DNA of 64,000 nucleotides from Agelaius tricolor (lineage: Eukaryota > Chordata > Aves > Passeriformes > Icteridae). Below, in pieces: positions 50,269 through 62,289 of the stretch. The translations under genes were made by a program, and so were the position numbers. The number at the start of each line of letters is the position of its first letter. Position 1 is the stretch's first letter. The DNA lies in NCBI GenBank assembly GCA_023055355.1, contig JALJCS010000002.1, forward strand, positions 76,775,001 to 76,839,000, in the 5' to 3' direction. The notes beneath the pieces are model-generated. The model was not told where the DNA came from and did no database searches. It was given only the letters and a program-made list of their open reading frames with translations.

Positions 50269-50869
50269 AAATAGATAAATAAATAGCTATGCATTGCATG
50301 CTGATCCTTGGAAGCAATCACCTGAAATTTAGAAATGCAGCAGGAAATTTGACAAAATAGGTAATGTTCTTAGGTGGTAACATTTCCTAAGTGTGCTATT
50401 TATCAAATGACTGAAGACATCAAAGAATAAAGATTATGTCAATTGTCAGGAAACTATGCCTGAAAAAAATTCAAATATACCACAGACCTTCATGACTAAC
50501 ACAGACACTCACTTCAAAGGTAAAAGTACACACTATAAGTGGGAAAAAGAAGAGTTTGAGTGAAATATAGTGGCTCACAAGAGAACTTCATGTATTGCAG
50601 ACATGTCGATTTCAGGAGAGACTAAGTATGTAAAATGCTTTGTTCTCTGAATTGATTCAGAGGTTTTTTAGAGAGAAACTTTAATTATGGGAAAGACTTT
50701 AATTTTTACAGTGTATTTGAGTATGTGCATACTATTATCAACTGATAATAAGTTACTACAGCTTATAAAACCCAGTATGGTATTTATAGAGTTTGGTGGG
50801 TGTAGGTACAGTCCAAAGATAATGCCATAGGTCCTCTCCCAAGTGCAATATGAGGCACTTTATGCCTTT

Positions 50870-51060
50870 TCCTGGTCTTAAAAATTAAGAACCAGACACA
50901 ATTAAGCGGTAAAGGGTTTTTACCTCAGTATTTAATAAGGATCTTTGTGGTGCACCACTTTGACAAGGTGGAATGTGCCATTAGCATATCTAACAAAGAT
51001 GCCCCAATGAGAGGCTTGAATGAATAGTGTGATATCTTCCCATCCTGAGGAATTCCCCCC
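50870..51060 (-). mobile_element. Possible LTR fragment (minus strand)
   Basis: Minus-strand order: a block containing TTAGATATGCTAATGGCACA, then CCTTGTCAAAGTGGTGCACC, then the poly(A)-signal variant ATTAAA (50936-50931), then ACCCTTTACCGCTTAATTGT and GTCTGGTTCTT as a U5-like end. This layout resembles passerine ERV LTRs, but no TATA box, terminal TG/CA pair or target-site duplication was located. More of the element may extend towards 51250. Confidence 0.35.
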
Positions 51061-53949
51061 TGGATGGGCCAAATCTTTAGTTTTCAGGATTTTTCTAGAG
51101 AGAACCTTGGTTTTTCAAGATAGCATAGGGCTTTCTGGCCTCCAGCTATGAGGCCTCTAGGATGTTTGATCTCCTGGCCTAACAGAATATGAGGACTAGG
51201 ACTATGCTAAGTTATCTGACTTAAGGAATTGCATGAGTTCTAAGGATGCATAAAAGGTATATGAAATGTATACAAAAGGCAAAAAATCATCTTGGTATCA
51301 CACTGGACTCCAGTGATTCAAATTGACAACACAAGAGATTATCTGCAACCACTCAGAGTCAATCAACATCCCATGCACAGAAATCAGAATTGCAAAAACA
51401 TTCCTTCAGGGAAACTCATCAGAGTCCTTACTTAATTGGGATAATGAAGGACTAATAGATTTTGGAAAGTTGCAAACTTTCTTCAAGAGTAATATTTTAT
51501 TGTCCATACGGAGGATCAGGAGGGAGTTTTAAGAATTATATATTTGGGACTTGGGGGTATTATTTTGAAATATATTGCTGAAAAGATTGAGCACAAACGG
51601 AGGGGAATAACTTTGGTTAGTAGCAGACTGAAAAGGGCGTATCAGTTGCAATTAAATAAGAACAGATTCATCTCATTGTGTTAAGTTTAAGCCTACAGTC
51701 ACTTTGCATGTATTCTAGTTTAAGTGGCTTGCTTTTTAAAATTTATTCTGTGGTGATTGGTAATTACAGGTCTGGTATATGCAGTGGCAGCTGGAAACTC
51801 TTCTCAGGCTTGTTGTGTCTGAAAGGTAGTTTTTTCCAGCTGCATATTAACATATGATCTCTCATTAAATTGTACCAAAGAGGATAAACACTGATCAAAG
51901 ACATCTGCTGACACTTAAAAGGTCCTATATTTCTAAATTCATTTAAGATTCAGTGTAATAACAGTAATAAAAATGAATTTGTGGGATATTCAACATCTTT
52001 TATATAGATGCTGCATTGTAATTTACTGTTAATTAATGGACATAATATAGAAAATCCATACTGCAATGATATTCTATATGCAAGAAACAGCCATGAGACA
52101 TTTGGTCTTTTGGGCTGGATACTTATTACAGCAGTCGTTGTAATGTAAATAAATTCTTTTGGGGCCATAAAAAACCTGAGTGCATGAATATCAATAACAG
52201 ATGATTTAACTGCCATAACATCCAGAATACAGCTGAAGAATACAAATACACTTCTTGCTTGATTCAGATCAATTTTACCCAAGGACCGCAAAGCCCAGTG
52301 GTTTCAGGACTGATGTACATGTATCAGAACAGACAATAAGAGGAAATAGAAATCTCAGGAGGATTATGGAAGGGTCTTTAGTCTTTTGAGAAATCTTGTC
52401 AAGTTCATTTTTGAACTGAGATGAAGAATGACCTTCAAAGAAAGAGAAAGGTCTGGGGTGTTATACATTTTCATGCTCCACTCCAGCACACTGGGCAGGA
52501 TGGTACATGTATGAGGGTTTCAGAGCTTCCAAAGAAATAATGTGACTAATCTAATCATTGCACCAGGCTGCAGTTTTTTGTTTTTTTTTTTTTTTTTAAT
52601 TCATGTTATGAAAGTGTCCACCTGACTTTGGGTAGCTGTTGGAACTGTTAAGCTTGTTTTTAGAGGAGCAAGATAGCATATAAATAAGATTAGGTACAGG
52701 GCAATTGGAGAAGCTGAAATGCTGTAGGGTACTCACTCCTTATGTGGAGCAGCCTGACGTGCTGTGCACCCAGTGACAGGACCTGAGGTGCAATTTTCAT
52801 GGAGCCAGTAAGAATTTACTTTTCCCACATACCAGTATTTGTGTAACATCATTTAAAGCCTCATGCTGTACTATTTTTCCAATTCCTTTTTTTACCTTTC
52901 AATAAATATATGTTCTTGTTTCACAAGTTTGATATTCTCAAATGCATCTGCACCTGGGCAGAGTTTGCCCCTTTCCTTGCTGCCTCTGAAAGATCTCTGT
53001 CTGAAAATGAATGTCAGAGGCACAGACATATGTCTAGCAGAGACCTGAACCTGACATCAGAAAGTGATTCTCAGTCATCTAGAATAAATAAGTGTTCTCC
53101 AGCCAGCTTGGGGCTCAGCTCTTAGCTTTCTGAAACAGTGCTGGATACTGAAATAACACAAAGGATGCAAGTTTTCCAACCAAATGGAGATTTTATTTCT
53201 ATTTAGTTCCTTAAGTATCTTATATATTGTCTCTGCTGTGATTCAGACTAAATCCTGTTTGTCTACTTCTCTCTTCTTTAGGAAGAAAATAATACTTTAT
53301 TAAATTTTCTGCTTTTACTGGTACTTACCAAGCACTTATGCTTTGTTCACCCAGTACTCAGTGAGATATAACTGGTAATGTATTTGCAGATTATGAATAT
53401 ATAATAATCTGGATACTTATTAGATAGCACAACCTTAATTTAATTCAAAGTTCAAGATCTATTATGATTTAGTAATTAGCTGAGTTGGAATTCTGTGCTT
53501 TTTGATATCTTTTCAGCCTCTAAACCAACTTACAACCCCTTGCTCCACTGACATCTGTGCATTGAGTAAAACAGTTGTCATTATACCTGGGGAATAACAA
53601 AAAAGCTCCCTGCTCATATATTCAAATATATTAAATAATTGTTTCAAATAAATTTAACATTTTTATACAAATAAAAGCTGACAATAAAATTTATTCTGTG
53701 CTCTGAAAGCTGCTCTCCTAAGGCTCCCAGAGAGATGCTGTGGGTCTCAGCTGGAAGTCATGTTGAATGTCCAAGGGCCTTTCCTGAATCCTTTTCTCCC
53801 TACAGACTTACTGCACCATCAGAAATTGTGCTCTTAAAGTTTTATAAAAGCAACAGGCCAGAGGCACAGGCTCACACATTCAGACTGATCTGCTTAGATA
53901 ATTATAAGAAGTTTTTTGGACCAGGCTTGAACAATTTGTCTTTTAAAAG
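51061..53949. other. Noncoding stretch without supported genes
   Basis: AT-rich DNA with a long T run at about 52574-52597. A 113-codon minus frame at 51950-52291 lacks an ATG start, splice context and protein-like composition, and is not called. Confidence 0.45.
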
Positions 53950-54001
53950 AATATTGATAGGTAATATTGATAGGTAATATTGATAGGTAATATTGATAGG
54001 T
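53950..54001. repeat. Perfect 13-bp tandem repeat, four copies
   Basis: AATATTGATAGGT is repeated four times without mismatch at 53950-54001, a small minisatellite. Confidence 0.97.
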
Positions 54002-54105
54002 AAAAGAGCATTTGAACAGACTGTTTAGAAAGAAAAACATTATAAGGTTACTGCAAAATCTTAGGTTTTGTCAGCTAACTGAAACATTCTAAGCAAATTC
54101 TTTAC

Positions 54106-54216
54106 AGGTTTGTTTGTTTGGTTTGGGGCTTTTTGGTGGGTTTTCTTTGTGCATTTTTTTTGGGTAATTTTTTGGTTTTTTTTGTTTGTTTGTTGTTGTT
54201 TGTTGGTTTGGGTTTT
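54106..54216. repeat. T/G-rich low-complexity region
   Basis: Irregular (TTTG)n and T runs, almost free of A and C on the plus strand. Not a transposon tail that I can identify. Confidence 0.8.
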
Positions 54217-56410
54217 TAATAAAAAAAATTAAGTTTAACCTGAAGAGAAAAATGCATAAGTATGGTAAATACAAAATACTGAGCTCTACCCAGCTAAACA
54301 AAACTATTTTTTTTCTTTCCTTACAGAATCTAAGGAAATGGATAAACTTTGAACTAAAAGCTTGACACAAGGAAGTAGAACAAATTTTAGAATGTAGAAC
54401 TCATGACTATTCCATCAGACATATGCCTTAATAGAGTAAGGCAGGAGAAAAATAGCTTGGTGTGAGAGCTGCTCTGTCACATTTGGGGTTTATGAGCACA
54501 AAGATTTTTGTACTGTCATGTTCTTTCAGGGCTAGGCCTTACAGAATTTTGGGAAGGATGCTTTTAAGATTTAGAGATTGGATGCTGGGTTGGGTGCTAC
54601 AGATACAGGGACTGGGGGACAAACTTGAACTGAGGAATTGTGATAGAAAGACTAAAAAATGCTGGACTTGCAAAAATTATTAGAAATCATTATATATAGG
54701 CTTTTGGGCTGAGGTAGAAACTTGCAACCTGTAGTTCAATTGTTAAAAGCACTTATACTGGGTCTAAATTCTGCCTGAAGTATTTGCATGTGCTATCCTT
54801 GGCATATAGTCCAATATTTGTCTATGATCCCTCATATCTGTAATAATCACTTATGCCTCTGGAAAATTAGAATTTATTTTCCTAATAGGTAAAACAGAAA
54901 TATTTCAAAGGGTGCATTTTCAGGTTTGTCTGTCTTTGTCCAGAACTGTTGAGAGAAAGTTTTGGGACATATATACTGCTTTCCAGAAGCTTTTATTACA
55001 GGGTAGCTGGCTTGGCAATTAACATACTGTGTTTCCTGTCTGTGACATTTTCAGCTTATGTGTCTGCTCTAAAAATGACTTGGTCCTTTGTTTTCATGCA
55101 CTGGGCTTCTGCAAAAGATTATTTTACTGGATCTAAAAAGTGTCACCAAGGGGTAGAATTAAAAACCACTATTACCTCAGAGAAAGCAGCTGTTTGTATT
55201 AGCTATGGTACAGCAGCTAAGAGCTTTGGGTTGTCATATGGCTAATTTATGAGTTGCACTGTTTAAAATACATGACTCATAGTGTCTTATGGTGTGCTCC
55301 TGTAGATATAATGGCTTTGTAACTCATGTGATGCTTGTAAGGAGAGTTCAGAAGTGTGGCAGTTCAGCCAGATGCTGACCAGATGTATTGTAATTACCTT
55401 TAGCATAATGTTATAACAAATCTAATTTCCTTGTCTTACAGATATCTTAGCTTTTCACAGTTTGAAGAACTGCTTTGATATTGGCATGGGGGGTTGGTGT
55501 CAACAGGAGGAAGTATCTCCTTTCATTTTGCTAATTCCAGCTCTTACACTGATTATGTGCAGCTCCATTCCACCCTCTTTTCTTCCAGCTAATTATCAGT
55601 CTGACCTCTCCTCAGAATCTTCTCCACTAAGAGCCAGCATCTTTGTTTTTATGATCCAAGTATGTCTGTAGCTGGAATAAATAAGAGAGTCATTCATTGA
55701 TGGCACATAAATATTAAAAATGCTAAACCAATTGTTTTAAAATTTAAAGGAGTAATGATTCATTGAGATGCATTATTAATAAGCATAAATTATTGAGTTG
55801 GCTCACTAGTGTGGCTACAGTTAAAAGATGGGCTCAGGGTCCCTTGGGGGTCTGTGGTCCCATGTAGAAATGTGCTCTGCCAGTTGGCCAAACAGCAATA
55901 TTGTGTTAGCTCAGAGCAGAGATACCTGTGCCAGCCTGGAGAGCAAGCAGGGGACAGTGGACTGAGTGTGCTTGCAAGCTTACAGAATACCTGGGGAGCA
56001 AAACATGAAAAATAGCTTATGCTCACTTTTAACAAATTTAAAGAAGACAACCTAGTAAGGGTAATTCCTTATTAATGGAAATGAAATGAACACAAACCAA
56101 TCTTTTCTGTATCTGTGACTTTGTGTCTTTGATTTGTCTTTTCCCTTTCTTCCATCTAAACAGTTTTACATATTTACTTACCTAACTAGCCTCTTTTCCT
56201 CGATGTAATTAAGCACTGAGAAATTTATTGTGCTTCTACAGTGTTCTATGCATGAAACTAGTCTAAATTGTGCACTGCTTATGCAATTTCTCTGAAGAAA
56301 CAGTCTGGACTCTAAGGATGAAATTCTACCTCAAATGAAGTCCATTGGATTCCTTGTTCTAATTGTGATGAAGTTGAGACTCTACCAAGAACTTCCAGTA
56401 GCAAGAGCTT
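54217..56410. other. Noncoding stretch without supported genes
   Basis: About 2.2 kb. Short frames on both strands, for example in the GC-richer patch 55800-55990, have no splice or domain support. Confidence 0.45.
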
Positions 56411-56566
56411 ACAGAGTCACAGATTCACAGAATATTCTGGGGTGGAGAGGACCCACAAGGGTCATGGAGTACAACTTGTATGTAAATAGCTCATAGAGGG
56501 ATTGAGCCCACAACTTTGGTGTTATTAGCACCATTAGCACCATGCTCTGACCAATTGAGATAAGAG
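56411..56566 (-). mobile_element. SINE with tRNA-Ile-like head and CR1-like tail (TguSINE1-type)
   Basis: Seen on the minus strand, starting at about 56566: CTCAATTGGTCAGAGCATGG matches the tRNA-Ile(AAU) 5' part, with the A box and D arm. Then GTGCTAAT and GGTGCTAATAACACC span the anticodon arm, and GTTGTGGGCTCAATCC is a B box. After a short linker, the rest is CR1-like: ATGACCCTTGTGGGTCC, CCCAGAATATTCTGTGAATC and a final ...CTGTGACTCTG. The head carries a 9-bp tandem duplication (GGTGCTAAT) at the anticodon loop. The structure, about 155 bp, is that described for the passerine SINE TguSINE1, which uses CR1 machinery through its tail. It is a retroposon, not a functional tRNA gene: the acceptor stem is not preserved and the anticodon arm is disrupted. 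Confidence 0.82.
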
Positions 56567-58984
56567 TTGTTGAAAAGGAGTTCATAGATCATGATTCAGA
56601 GATGAATGGGCCTGATCTAAATGTCGTATTTAAACATAATCTGTATAGAAGTAATGCTAGGTATGCTTGGCTAAGGATGGATTGATAATTCAAAATTTCA
56701 AGTCATGCCTTTCAAATGTAACTGTTACAAAGACTATTGTACATTTTGGATCAAAACTGTCTACTTATTTTCCATATTAATCTGTAGTTCCTTTATTTTT
56801 TAAGAAGAAAAACATTTTTAGGAAAGAAAAAGAGAAATAAATAGCCATCAGAAATGCAAAATTATATAACTGAAGGTGTGGCTTCTTTGATGCATTAAGA
56901 ATGACTCCCACAAGGTGTGCCATTCTCTAAATGCATGGTATTCTCCAGTCTTTCATTTTACCCAGTTGTCAGACACAGCATCTAACAGTTGATCCCCAGA
57001 ATAGAGAAAAGCTGCCTATTATGCATATTTCAGGGTTCAGTAACTCCTCTGGAACTCTGTTATGGACATGCAAATTTTTGCAACAGTTAATGAAAAAAAT
57101 CCAGTCCTGTGTGCAGTATCCCGTTATTATTTCCAAATAACTTAAATGCCACTAGCTGCCAATTAATTATTATAATTTCATTAATTATTATAATTTCATC
57201 ATTTACACTGATGAAACAGATTTTGACCTAAAAATGCACATCAAGATTTTTGAAGTAAGAGACAGATGCTTGGTTTCCTCTTTGACATATTACCTAAGAA
57301 GCTAGAATAGTTTTGATGATGGAATGATTATTGTGATGATACATTGTGCTGCATCTCATACACATTAAAGCAGAATATAAGGTGCAATAGACTATATATT
57401 TCTCCTCCATATTGCTTAGCTATGCATCTAGTTGTATTGAAGGCAGCAAATATTGATTATAGGTTAAAGGCAATTAAAATAATGGACCTGTAGCTGGCAG
57501 AAACTGCCAAAGGATTCTTGGCACTGACAGCATTTACCACATAAGAAATGACTGTCAAATTTAATGAGCAACCATATTTTCCAGGAATAAGCATTTAATA
57601 TTCACTCAATTCTATTTTAAAGAATGGAGTTTTTATTAAATTTGTGATCAGAAAAACTTTTAAAGGGGAAAAAAAGTAAAAAAAGTGTTCTAAGTGCAAC
57701 TGAAAGTTATTTAATGTAAAGGAATCACAGAGCTACCCGATTATAATGCAGCATAAGAGAGGAGAGACTGTCTTAGGCTCCTGTAATGGAAAGTCCTTGC
57801 TTTCTGCAGAAGTCTCAGGATATCAGTGTCCACAGCCAAGGCAGCTTTTTCATTTTTGTTGTGTCTCTACTTAAGCTAACCCTATCAAGCACGAGCCAAG
57901 GCTTTCAGCTGAGCTTGCTGTCAGCACAGCTAATTGCACAGGTAAAAGTGGCTTTGTCACAAGTTTTTGGATGGCACATAGCTGAACTGCCTTGGCATAA
58001 GTTGGAAAGAAAGTTTCTCTTCCAAGAACTGCAATTTTTTCCCTGCTTTTACTCTGATGCAACCCTTTGCCAGAGTCATGCATTACTCAGCCTGCATTGC
58101 CAGGTGCCAACGAGACCACACTGCCTGTGCTAGCTAAAATGTGAAAGCGAGTCCAGGGTGATTTCTTAGTCTTTCTCCACCTCCACTCAAGGTATGTGGG
58201 GATGGCAAATTTATTGTACCCTAAATGTCACTTTTTCATCCTGAGTTGCTGTCTGACTGCCAGTCAGGAGAGAGAAGGAAAGGAACAAACTGTGCATCAT
58301 TGCACCTCCTGAACATCCTTCCATGCTCACAAGACACAATGGGTCACTACCAGGTCTTCAAAGAAGAGGCCTCCATAAATGACGACCAGCTGCTGCAGCT
58401 CTAGAGCAAGTTCAAAAGAGAGATAAGCAGATAACCCACATAGTCTGGGGTTTGCTCCATGGAAGATATCAAAATTTTAGGGAAAGAAGAAGGAACAGTG
58501 GTTCGTAGAAAACCTGTCACTAGTACAGAGGGAGAAATAAACCAGAGGAAATATCTATTAAAACAGCACTGACTTTAAGGTATATTTAAATATATATTGT
58601 CTTATTATAATTATTATAATTCTCTTTTATGATTATAATGTATTATTGTATATTGCCTTATAATTAATTATTTTTCTACTGTTGAAGGGAGCTAGTGTCT
58701 TATCTATTTTCCCTGTATATGGTAGTATATTTATATAAACAGTATAATTTTCAGCAATTTTTGGAGTACTTTTGAATAGAGACCCCAGATTTTACTGCTT
58801 CCATTCAGGTACCCCAGAGGATGTATTTTTATGAAGTTTTACAAGTATGCTATCTTTTTACAGAGACATCTTTATACATCTTTATACAACTTTTTGCATC
58901 TTTTCTTGCAAGACCAGTAACTCACATTGGATTCTTATTCAAGACTGAAATCTGCAGTGTTTCCTTACCACCTTAGAAACCTGA
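56567..58984. other. Noncoding stretch without supported genes
   Basis: AT-rich DNA with an AT-rich low-complexity segment at 58580-58680. A 115-codon plus frame at 57786-58133 has no supporting signals. Confidence 0.45.
57162..57197. repeat. 18-bp tandem duplication
   Basis: ATTAATTATTATAATTTC occurs twice head to tail with no mismatch. Confidence 0.95.
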
Positions 58985-59477
58985 ATATACATAAGTCTAT
59001 GGGACCGGGTGTGATATATCCCAGAATCCTGGGAGAATTGTCGGATGCAGTTGCAAACCATTTTCCATGATATTTGAAAATCCATAGCAACTGGGTAGTG
59101 TCCATAGAAATTGGAAAAAGGAAAACTATGGCACCCATTTATAGAAAGAGTAGAAAGTAGGACCCTTAAAACTATCAGTGTGTTGAGACCTACATCTCTA
59201 TGCCAGGGATAGATAAAATAATGGGGACAGACCATCCTCGAAGCTGTGCTGAGGCACATGGAGGACAAGGAGATGATTTGGGACAGCCAGCACAGCTTCC
59301 AGCACACCAGGGGAAAGTCTGGATCAAACCAGTGGCCTTCTATGATGGAGTGACTACATCAGTGGGCAAGGGAATGGCTGTGGGTCATCTATCTGGGCTT
59401 CCATAAGGCCTTCAACATAGCCCCTCACAACACCTTTCCCTCTAAACTGGAAAGAGAAGGATTTGATGGATGGGTTG
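58985..59477 (+). mobile_element. CR1 LINE, upstream part (reverse-transcriptase region), interrupted by an LTR
   Basis: The sequence follows the CR1 ORF2 reverse transcriptase. Blocks are 'ataagtctatgggaccgggt', 'ttccatgatatttgaaaatc', 'aattggaaaaaggaaaacta', 'ttctatgatggagtgactac', 'tatctgggcttccataaggc' and 'ccctctaaactggaaagaga'. It stops exactly at the solo LTR (59478) and resumes after the target-site duplication at 59874. It is 5'-truncated near 58985. The frame is broken by indels, for example in the segment corresponding to the fingers and palm; it is not active. Confidence 0.92.
59472..59477. repeat. Target-site duplication, left copy (GGGTTG)
   Basis: GGGTTG directly precedes the 5' TG of the LTR and is repeated directly after its 3' CA at 59868-59873. 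A 6-bp duplication is the length typical of ERVK-like (class II) integrations. Confidence 0.93.
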
Positions 59478-59867
59478 TGTTGAGGCATCTTTTCACTAAA
59501 AATCCTTTCTTTAGGATTTTTCCTTCTGAGGAGCTAAGAGACCTCAGAGACAGAGTGTAAACAATGGTTATCTGCTGCTGTGGAATGCAACAGGTCCACC
59601 TGTGATTGACCTATCTTGGATGTTTATAATTAATGGCCAATCAAGGACTGAGCTATCTCAGACAGAGTCTGAGAGAGCTGCCTTTGTTATCATTCTCTTC
59701 TTTTCTATTCTTAGCTTAGTTAGCTTCTGAAAAAACCTGTCCTTTTTCTTTTTAGTATAGTTATAATGTAATATATATATCACAAAATAATAAATCAAGC
59801 CTTCTGAACACGGAGTCAACATTCTCGTCTCTTCCCTCATCCAAGAACCCCCGTGAACACAGTCACA
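59478..59867 (+). mobile_element. Solo LTR of an endogenous retrovirus, 390 bp
   Basis: Seen: begins TGTTGAGGCATC and ends ...GAACACAGTCACA, with TG/CA termini. It carries AATAAA at 59789-59794, about 75 nt before the end, and an AT-rich TATA-like region upstream (TTTATAATTAATGG near 59620). It is flanked by identical GGGTTG duplications and sits inside a CR1. No internal retroviral sequence is present, so the provirus was lost by LTR-LTR recombination. The sequence resembles an LTR group abundant in passerines, with blocks such as TTAGGATTTTTCCTTCTGAG and AATGGTTATCTGCTGCTGTG; this comes from memory and the group name is not asserted. It has no coding capacity. Confidence 0.92.
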
Positions 59868-59873
59868 GGGTTG
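59868..59873. repeat. Target-site duplication, right copy (GGGTTG)
   Basis: Matches the left copy at 59472-59477 without mismatch. It fixes the LTR boundaries to the base. Confidence 0.93.
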
Positions 59874-60888
59874 TTTGGTGGATAAGGAATTGGTGCGATG
59901 GTCACATCCAGAGGGTCAATGGCTCAGAGTTCCAGCAGACATCAGTGATAAGTCATGTTCCTCAGGGGTTCATATTGGAACAATGTTATTTAAGATCTTT
60001 ATTAATTATATAGATGAAGAGATTGAGCACACCCTCAGTAAATTTGAACATGACACCAAGCTGAGTGATGCAGTTGAGACACCTGAAGAATGTAACACCA
60101 TCCAGAGGGACCTGGACAAGCTCAAGAAAGCCAAGTCAGATCCTGTGCCTGGGTAGGGGCAGATATGAGATATCTGATTCCCAGATATGAGAGCAGGCCT
60201 GAGGAGACAAACTTGGCGTAGGTGGTGGATGAAAGGCTAGGTATGAGCTGGCAAAGTGTGCTTGCAATGCAGAAAGTGAGCTGTGTCCTGGGCATTGAGA
60301 GAAGTCTGGCAGCAGGTAGAGGCAGGATCTACCCCACCTGAATACTGTGTCTGGCTCTGGAGTCTTCAGCACAGGAAGGAGGTGGGCCTGCAGAAGAAAG
60401 TCTAAAGGAAAGCCATGAAGACGATCAGAGGGCTGGAGCACTTCTGTGAGGAAAGGCTGAGAGAGTTAGGGCTGCTCAACCTGGAGAAAAGAGGGCTTTG
60501 GGGTAACCTTATAGTGCCTAAGGGGTAACCTAAGATTACCTTTGGGGTAACCTTATCAGCCCTAAATGGGGCTTTTAAGAAAGCAGATTGTTGACAAGGA
60601 CATGAAGTGACAGGATAAAGGATAATGATTTCAAACTGAAAGAAGGTAGCTATATTTAGATATAGCTATTAGAAAGAAATTCTTTACTGTGAAGAAGGTG
60701 AGGCATGGGTTACCAGAGAAGTTGTGGGTGTCCCATCCCTGGAAGTGTTCAGCACTGGGTCGGATGGGGTTCTGAGTAACCTGGTCTGGTTCTGGTAGCC
60801 TAGAAGGTGACCCTGCCCATGCCAAGGGGGGTGGAACTGGGTGATCTTTAAGGTCCCTTTCAACCCAAGACATTCTCTGTCTCTGATT
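59874..60888 (+). mobile_element. CR1 LINE, downstream part and 3' end, after the LTR
   Basis: Continuation of the CR1 that begins near 58985. It covers 'gttcctcaggggttcatatt' (VPQGS region), then a stretch reading FINYIDEEIEHTLSKF and HDTKLSDAVETPEE. Here the catalytic FADD motif has become FEHD, so the polymerase active site is lost. 'gctgctcaacctggagaaaa', 'aagaaattctttactgtgaa' and 'tggaagtgttcagcactggg' follow, with a final 'ggtccctttcaacccaagac' and a diverged tail ending near 60888. At 60498-60558 the motif GGGGTAACCTTAT has been duplicated locally. Confidence 0.92.
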
Positions 60889-62109
60889 CCTCAGATGAGG
60901 GTATTTAACACATGCTTTTATTCTGCTGATTTATCCTCCAGTAGAATTTGGCTCCTTCATCCTTTCCTAAGCATCTGAAATCTATCTACTCAGAACAGTG
61001 CCTGTTCTGAGAAAACATTAAGTGATACTGGTTTTAATGTACTGTGAAGGAATTTGATGTTATTTGTGACACAATAATTGTGTTACCATAGCTCTCTGAT
61101 CTGGCTCCTGAGATTCAATTTAGTAAGAAATGAGTTCATGTCTTACCCCATAACTTACCAGGCCAAGTTACATGTCTTTCTGTGCAAAAGCACCTTATGT
61201 CATTGGGGACAAAAAAATGAGACTTTACTAAATCAGGCAGCAAATGTGTTACCATTTACTATTCATTATTGTTTCATTTATCTGTGTGAGAAACAATAAA
61301 AGAGAGTTCAGCTCTGCAGGAGCCAGCAAAATTAAAATATGATAACAGTCCAAAAGGAACCGAAAGATATAGGCAGTCAACTCTGAATTCTTAGATATAA
61401 AAGTTGAGAATAATTTTATCTAAGGCAGCATCATGGAAACCTATTTAAACAATCTTCCTCAAGGTTTATTTGCATGCAAAAAATATGCTAAATATAAGAA
61501 GTATATGTTAAACTAAAATGTCTTAAACTGAAAAAGGTCCAGGAACATGATCTATTAATAAAGAGAACAAACTGATTATTTTCCTTTAGTTTGAGCACAT
61601 GGAAAAGCCTTTCATATAAAATAAGTAATTCTATTCAAAACACTACTGTCTTGAATAACCATAGCAACATTGAACTACACTCTACATAACAAGTTGGAAT
61701 GGAACAAATGAATCCTGGGTAAAACTCCACTGACCTCAATAGCTTTATGGTAAGGATAAATTTTAACTGATACGTTTAGGAGGCATATACTGTGCAGATA
61801 ATAAAAAAATGAATGAGAGGCATTATTTTTATAATTCTATGAAAAAATTTAAAAGAAAACTTGTAACGAATATTACCATACCATACCTTATAATATCACA
61901 TTGTTAATAAAATATTTTTCAGATACGTATTTCTTTATTGTGCAATTTAGACTTTCCTTAAACAAGAACTATATGTATCCATGAATGGCAAAATGTTCAA
62001 GTATAAGATGTGTCATGAGCATTACAGCTGACAGGTAAATGAGAGCAAAAAGAAGCTAAACATACCAAATCAGATGATTACAAATATCTCCAGAAACCAG
62101 GTAGTCACA
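60889..62109. other. Noncoding spacer
   Basis: AT-rich DNA without recognised repeat or exon. At 61704-61735 there is a weak fragment resembling an old MITE centre; it is not called. Confidence 0.45.
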
Positions 62110-62125
62110 ATATAATAAAAAGGGC

Positions 62126-62131
62126 TTTATT
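62126..62131 (-). promoter_or_regulatory. Poly(A) signal AATAAA for the candidate last exon
   Basis: AATAAA on the minus strand, 159 nt after the stop codon at 62290. It is followed by a T-rich stretch and TTGTGACTACC, which could serve as a downstream element. Confidence 0.4.
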
Positions 62132-62289
62132 TTAAATAAAAATACATTTGGTTCTCTAAGATATGGAGGTGAGAACTGGGATAATGGACTTTAAATTTTA
62201 TGCTGCGTTACGAAATGTGAGTAGTTGTACTAGATCAGAGCAGAGAATAGCTGACTTTTACACCTATAAACTTAAGTTCAAGCAGCTAC

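Noticed and set aside
51950..52291. 113-codon minus-strand frame
   Set aside because: It starts at TTG rather than ATG, has no acceptor, and its composition follows the AT-rich background.
56330..56365. 'gaagtccattgg' segment resembling the centre of an old MITE
   Set aside because: Too short and diverged to assign. The similar fragment at 61704-61735 was rejected for the same reason.
56521..56566. A functional tRNA-Ile gene
   Set aside because: The anticodon arm is disrupted by a 9-bp duplication, the acceptor stem is absent, and the sequence continues into a CR1-like tail, so it is a SINE.
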